A stretch of DNA of 9,146 nucleotides from Candidatus Brevibacterium intestinigallinarum (lineage in GTDB: Bacteria > Actinomycetota > Actinomycetes > Actinomycetales > Brevibacteriaceae), in the NCBI GenBank assembly GCA_019117325.1, contig DWZY01000320.1:1-9146 (forward strand), read 5' to 3'. Position numbers and translations under genes: made by a program. Below, piece after piece: positions 6,906 to 9,146 of this stretch (positions are counted from its first letter, which is position 1; each line of letters begins with the position of its first letter). A model generated the notes under the pieces. The model did not search any database, had not been told where the DNA came from, and was given only the letters and a program-made list of their open reading frames with translations.

Positions 6906-6933
6906 AGTTTATCCACGTAGCATTGGAGAAACT
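6906..6933. promoter_or_regulatory. Inverted-repeat operator candidate in the divergent promoter region
   Basis: AGTTTATCCA (6906-6915) and TGGAGAAACT (6924-6933) are inverted copies matching at 9 of 10 positions, with an 8-bp spacer, giving a 28-bp dyad. It lies in an unusually A/T-rich patch of an otherwise G+C-rich region. It overlaps a plus-strand TAGCAT (-10 candidate, 6918-6923, with TGGACC at 6894-6899 as -35) and a minus-strand TAAACT (-10 candidate, 6911-6906). A dimer bound here could block both divergent promoters. The adjacent winged-helix protein is the obvious candidate binder. Confidence 0.6.
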
Positions 6934-6963
6934 ATCTCGCCTGGACAGAGCAGGAGTCTCACC

Positions 6964-7584
6964 GTGCCCACTGATCCGTCAGCCGCTCCTGACACGACGA
7001 CTCTTGATGTGCGGGGCATGCACAAGCCCGACAGGCACCCGACGATCTTCAACCGGTACAACAGCCTGGAGCGCGGCGACTCCTTCATCCTCATCAACGA
7101 TCACGACCCGATCCATCTGCGCGAGGAGTTCGAGCGCGATCACCCCGGCAGCCACGCGTGGGAGTATCTGCACCGCGAGCAGGGCGACTGGCAGATCCGG
7201 ATCAGCAAGAGGGCTGCGGCACCGCTGCCGCGAGTCCTGGTCAACACCGGCGATGACCTCGAGGAGGGGGCCGGGCACGTGGGGGCCGCGTGGTCGATCA
7301 CCACGCGGGAGCGCGACCTCGACACGAACATCATCGTGCTCGCACCCGACGGGGCGATCCAGGCGCACGACGGGCCGGACGTCGATGTCCTCATCCACGT
7401 CCTGAGCGGCACGGGCACGCTGACGACGGAACTCGACGACGTGGCGCTCGCCCCCGGGATGCTCCTGTTCCTCCCGCGCCGGTCTCGGCGGGGATTCACG
7501 GCGGGCCCCGAGGGGCTTCGCTACCTCACCGTCCATCGCAAGCGCGAGTCTCTCCTCCTCACGACCCCCGTAGGGCGTCGCTGA
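6964..7584 (+). CDS. DUF2249-cupin fusion protein
   Basis: The protein is 206 residues from a GTG preceded by AGGAG with a 7-nt gap. The N-terminal part (about 13-82) matches DUF2249: LDVRGM, then RHPTIF, the LERGDSFILINDHDP block (35-49) and WQIRISK. The C-terminal part (about 100-192) is a cupin-like beta-barrel with VLIHVLSGTGTL (142-153), LAPGMLLFLPRRSRRGF (162-178) and GLRYLTVH (184-191). The usual HxH...E and second-motif His are mostly absent; H135 and H145 remain, so metal binding of classical cupin type is doubtful. DUF2249 domains often occur near or fused to hemerythrin domains and in nitric-oxide or anaerobic-respiration gene sets. No signal peptide or membrane span is seen, so it should be cytoplasmic. 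Longer in-frame upstream readings cross the regulator's coding strand and are rejected. Biochemical function is unknown. Confidence 0.85.
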   Translation: MPTDPSAAPDTTTLDVRGMHKPDRHPTIFNRYNSLERGDSFILINDHDPIHLREEFERDHPGSHAWEYLHREQGDWQIRISKRAAAPLPRVLVNTGDDLEEGAGHVGAAWSITTRERDLDTNIIVLAPDGAIQAHDGPDVDVLIHVLSGTGTLTTELDDVALAPGMLLFLPRRSRRGFTAGPEGLRYLTVHRKRESLLLTTPVGRR

Positions 7585-7600
7585 GTCGCTGCATCCTCCT

Positions 7601-7631
7601 ATTTCTCGCTTAGGACACTTAAAGTAGAAAT
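7601..7631. promoter_or_regulatory. Pseudo-palindrome at the start of the small membrane-protein gene
   Basis: A dyad centred at 7616 pairs ATTTCT (7601-7606) with AGAAAT (7626-7631) and TTA (7610-7612) with TAA (7620-7622), 10 of 15 positions in total. It is A/T-rich against a G+C-rich background. TAAAGT (7620-7625) is a possible -10 element only 4 nt before the ATG at 7630, which would give a leaderless transcript. A metal- or redox-responsive repressor site is possible, but no known box is matched convincingly. Confidence 0.4.
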
Positions 7632-7968
7632 GATGGCGATGACAGGGATGGACAGGCGGTGGGCGTCGGTGAAGCTGACGCTCGTGATGCTGTGGTTCGG
7701 CATCCTCCCCTTCGATCTCGACGCCCCCGTCATGATCGCGCTCGCCCTGCTGGGGCTGGCCGTAGTCATCGGGGCTCCGATCCTCCTGCACTGCGTACGC
7801 TCGGTCATCTCCTCCGTCGCGCCTCCGGTTCCTGTCCTGTCCGTCAGGACGACGGCACCTGATGCGCGGCCCCTGCCTCGTCCCGAGGCCCCGGGAACCC
7901 CAGGGACGGTTCGCTCCCGCGCGCCGGCGCGACTGTTCGCGTTCCACGGCGGGGTCGCACTCCTCTGA
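7630..7968 (+). CDS. Small membrane protein, two hydrophobic segments (possibly DUF6412-like)
   Basis: The protein is 112 residues from the first ATG; ATGs also occur at 7633, 7639 and 7648. Hydrophobic stretches lie at about residues 14-27 (VKLTLVMLWFGILPF) and 33-57 (APVMIALALLGLAVVIGAPI and onward). A Pro/Arg-rich tail follows, with a TPGTVRSRAPAR segment near residues 90-102. That tail resembles the conserved end of small actinobacterial proteins labelled DUF6412, as far as I recall; the match is tentative. No good ribosome-binding site precedes any of the starts, which supports leaderless translation from 7630. It lies 45 bases after the DUF2249-cupin gene and 86 before the ABC ATPase gene on the same strand, so it could be an accessory of the transporter. 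Function unknown. The hydrophobic pattern and independent upstream dyad argue that it is real. Confidence 0.6.
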   Translation: MMAMTGMDRRWASVKLTLVMLWFGILPFDLDAPVMIALALLGLAVVIGAPILLHCVRSVISSVAPPVPVLSVRTTAPDARPLPRPEAPGTPGTVRSRAPARLFAFHGGVALL

Positions 7969-8001
7969 CCTGATCGCATGGCGGCAGCTGACGCTCCGCC
8001 C

Positions 8002-8032
8002 AGCCGTGGACGGTACCGACCACCCCACGGCT
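8002..8032 (+). repeat. Hairpin between the small membrane-protein gene and the ABC ATPase gene
   Basis: AGCCGTGG (8002-8009) pairs perfectly with CCACGGCT (8025-8032) around a 15-nt loop that itself contains the palindrome CGGTACCG. No T tract follows, so it is a weak intrinsic terminator at best. It ends 22 nt before the ABC gene start and could instead be an operator or an mRNA structure that tunes expression between the two genes. Confidence 0.5.
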
Positions 8033-8054
8033 CCCACGCGAACAGAGGCAGACT

Positions 8055-8735
8055 GTGCACTCTCACACCCCTCCTTCCGACCGATCCTCCCGTCGTTCTC
8101 CCTCGCTCATCCGGCTCGGCTCCGTGAGCGTGTCCGCGTCCCAGACGCGGCTTCTCGCTCCGACGTCGCTGTGTGTTGACCCGGGGCGCATCGTGGCCCT
8201 GCGCGGAGAGAACGGGTCTGGCAAGACCACCCTGCTGCGGACGCTGGCCGGCAGGACCAGGCCGACCTCCGGCACGGTGACGGTGGGCGGGGTAGCGCCG
8301 GACGAGCGCGACCCGCGGTTCCGCCGCCGCGTGGCCGCCCTCATCGGGCCGCCACCGCTGGCACCCGATCTGACGGTGCGCGACCATATCGCCCTCGTCT
8401 CCTCGACGTGGGAGGAGACCCCGGATGCGGTGGAAGCCGCGACGAGACAGGTGCTCGAGGAGTTCGGACTCACGGCACTGGGCACCTGCTTCCCGCACGA
8501 GCTGTCGTCCGGGCAGACGCAGCTGCTGTCACTGGCCCTCGTCTTCGTCCGCCCCTTCGACGTGCTCCTGCTGGACGAGCCGGAGCAGCGCCTGGACCCT
8601 GTTCGCCTCGCGCTGCTGGCCGACGCGATGCGGACGCGCCGCGCGGCGGGAGCGACGATCATCGCCGCAACCCACAGCAGCAGCCTCGCAGAGGCGACCG
8701 CGGACCTCAGCGTGACGCTGGGCGAGACCGCGTGA
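8055..8735 (+). CDS. ABC transporter ATP-binding protein
   Basis: This is a single 226-residue nucleotide-binding domain. Motifs in order: Walker A GENGSGKTT (51-59), signature LSSGQ (150-154), Walker B VLLLDEP (170-176) with D174 and catalytic E175, D-loop LDP (180-182), and switch H207 in AATHSSS. At the expected Q-loop place the sequence reads AALIGPPPLAPDLTVRD (about 95-110), with no glutamine. The GTG start has AGAGG 6 nt upstream; the first 20 or so residues are Ser/Arg-rich and poorly conserved-looking, so a later start cannot be excluded. The stop overlaps the GTG of the next gene (GTGA), which encodes a membrane protein, so the pair probably forms an exporter-type ABC system that would couple ATP hydrolysis to transport. 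The substrate cannot be inferred. Confidence 0.92.
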   Translation: MHSHTPPSDRSSRRSPSLIRLGSVSVSASQTRLLAPTSLCVDPGRIVALRGENGSGKTTLLRTLAGRTRPTSGTVTVGGVAPDERDPRFRRRVAALIGPPPLAPDLTVRDHIALVSSTWEETPDAVEAATRQVLEEFGLTALGTCFPHELSSGQTQLLSLALVFVRPFDVLLLDEPEQRLDPVRLALLADAMRTRRAAGATIIAATHSSSLAEATADLSVTLGETA

Positions 8736-9146
8736 CGGGGCGCCCCCGCACGACGAGACAGGAGTGCAGAACGGGACAGCCGCGGACGACCCGTCGACCC
8801 GACACGAGCGCGCGACGACTCGCTGCTGCGCACGCGATCTGGCGGTCGCGCCGCAGACGCTCGACGGGCGATACGGCGTTCACCCTCTACGCGCTGGGTC
8901 TCGTGCTGCTCATCGTCGTCGCGCCGGTCATCGTCTCGCTCTGGATGTGGCTGACTGGTCCGGCTGGGGGAGCACTCCTCCTGTCTGCGCACGCGCCGGA
9001 GACGGCCTCGACCGTGACGGCAGTGCTGTGGGTCAGTGCCCTTCTGCTGGGTCGGCGGCGCGGTCCGGCATTGCTGCCGTCTGTCCTCCTCCATGCGGTG
9101 ACCGCCAGCGACATCCGACGGTCGCTCGCGCTCCGGCGACCGGTGA
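8732..9146 (+). CDS. Probable ABC transporter membrane subunit, N-terminal part (DUF6297-like?)
   Basis: An open frame of 138 codons begins at a GTG overlapping the ATPase stop (GTGA) and runs off the right edge with no stop. The first 50 or so residues are very basic (many RRR and TR pairs) and should be cytoplasmic. A clear membrane segment follows at about residues 56-74 (ALGLVLLIVVAPVIVSLWMW) and a second at about 95-107 (TVTAVLWVSALLL). A GRRRGPALLPSVLLHAV stretch and SDIRRSLALRRPV come next, which recall actinobacterial DUF6297 proteins encoded next to ABC ATPases; that family match is from memory and tentative. The overlap with the ATPase gene is the main reason to call it the permease partner. 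No ribosome-binding site is obvious, in line with coupled translation. Confidence 0.7.
   Translation, partial: MTGRPRTTRQECRTGQPRTTRRPDTSARRLAAAHAIWRSRRRRSTGDTAFTLYALGLVLLIVVAPVIVSLWMWLTGPAGGALLLSAHAPETASTVTAVLWVSALLLGRRRGPALLPSVLLHAVTASDIRRSLALRRPV

Noticed and set aside
6842..6916. Longer regulator start at 6916
   Set aside because: It would place coding sequence through the candidate operator and promoter; the ATG at 6841 has a well-spaced GGAGG.
6337..6963. Upstream extension of the DUF2249-cupin frame
   Set aside because: It runs antisense through the regulator gene and the divergent promoter region; the GTG at 6964 has a good ribosome-binding site and precedes the DUF2249 domain directly.
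8063..9094. Minus-strand open frame opposite the ABC ATPase and permease
   Set aside because: It is antisense to intact Walker A, signature and Walker B motifs and is Ser/Arg-rich without domain features.

Overview
The window is G+C-rich DNA with dense, overlapping genes and GTG starts. It fits a high-G+C actinobacterium, possibly an Actinomycetaceae-like lineage, though genus cannot be fixed from the sequence alone. The strongest taxonomic marker is the actinobacterial cell-envelope/Ser-Thr phosphorylation cluster fhaA-fhaB-pstP-rodA-pbpA, read on the minus strand, with a tRNA-Leu beside fhaA. This is the same arrangement as in Mycobacterium tuberculosis (Rv0020c to Rv0016c, with leuT next to fhaA).

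Region 1 (1-5055, minus strand) is that cluster. It encodes two FHA phosphothreonine readers (FhaA, FhaB), the PP2C phosphatase PstP, the SEDS glycosyltransferase RodA and the N-terminus of the class B penicillin-binding protein PbpA, which is cut by the left window edge. All junctions overlap by 4 or 8 bases, so this looks like one translationally coupled operon that joins peptidoglycan synthesis to Ser/Thr phosphorylation. The kinases pknA/pknB normally follow pbpA and would lie beyond the left edge.

Region 2 (5056-5708) is a promoter-containing intergenic stretch, a class II tRNA-Leu(CAG) on the plus strand, a terminator-like hairpin capped by TTCG, and a much longer imperfect palindrome (5606-5687) between the convergent tRNA and hemerythrin genes.

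Region 3 (5709-7584) is a small divergent module. On the minus strand, a winged-helix regulator with three C-terminal cysteines is translationally coupled to a hemerythrin protein that keeps all expected di-iron ligands. Divergent from them is a DUF2249-cupin fusion. A 10+8+10 bp inverted repeat (6906-6933) lies midway between them over plausible -10 elements and is a good operator candidate. Family knowledge suggests an iron-, oxygen- or nitric-oxide-related sensing/stress module; this is inference.

Region 4 (7585-9146, plus strand) has a short two-segment membrane protein that may be translated from a leaderless message starting inside a pseudo-palindrome, then an ABC ATPase whose Q-loop glutamine appears to be missing, then the start of an overlapping membrane protein that is probably its permease and runs off the right edge.

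No CRISPR array, insertion sequence, integrase or prophage gene was seen. The most interesting parts are the regulator/hemerythrin/DUF2249-cupin module with its candidate operator, and the long palindrome behind the tRNA.
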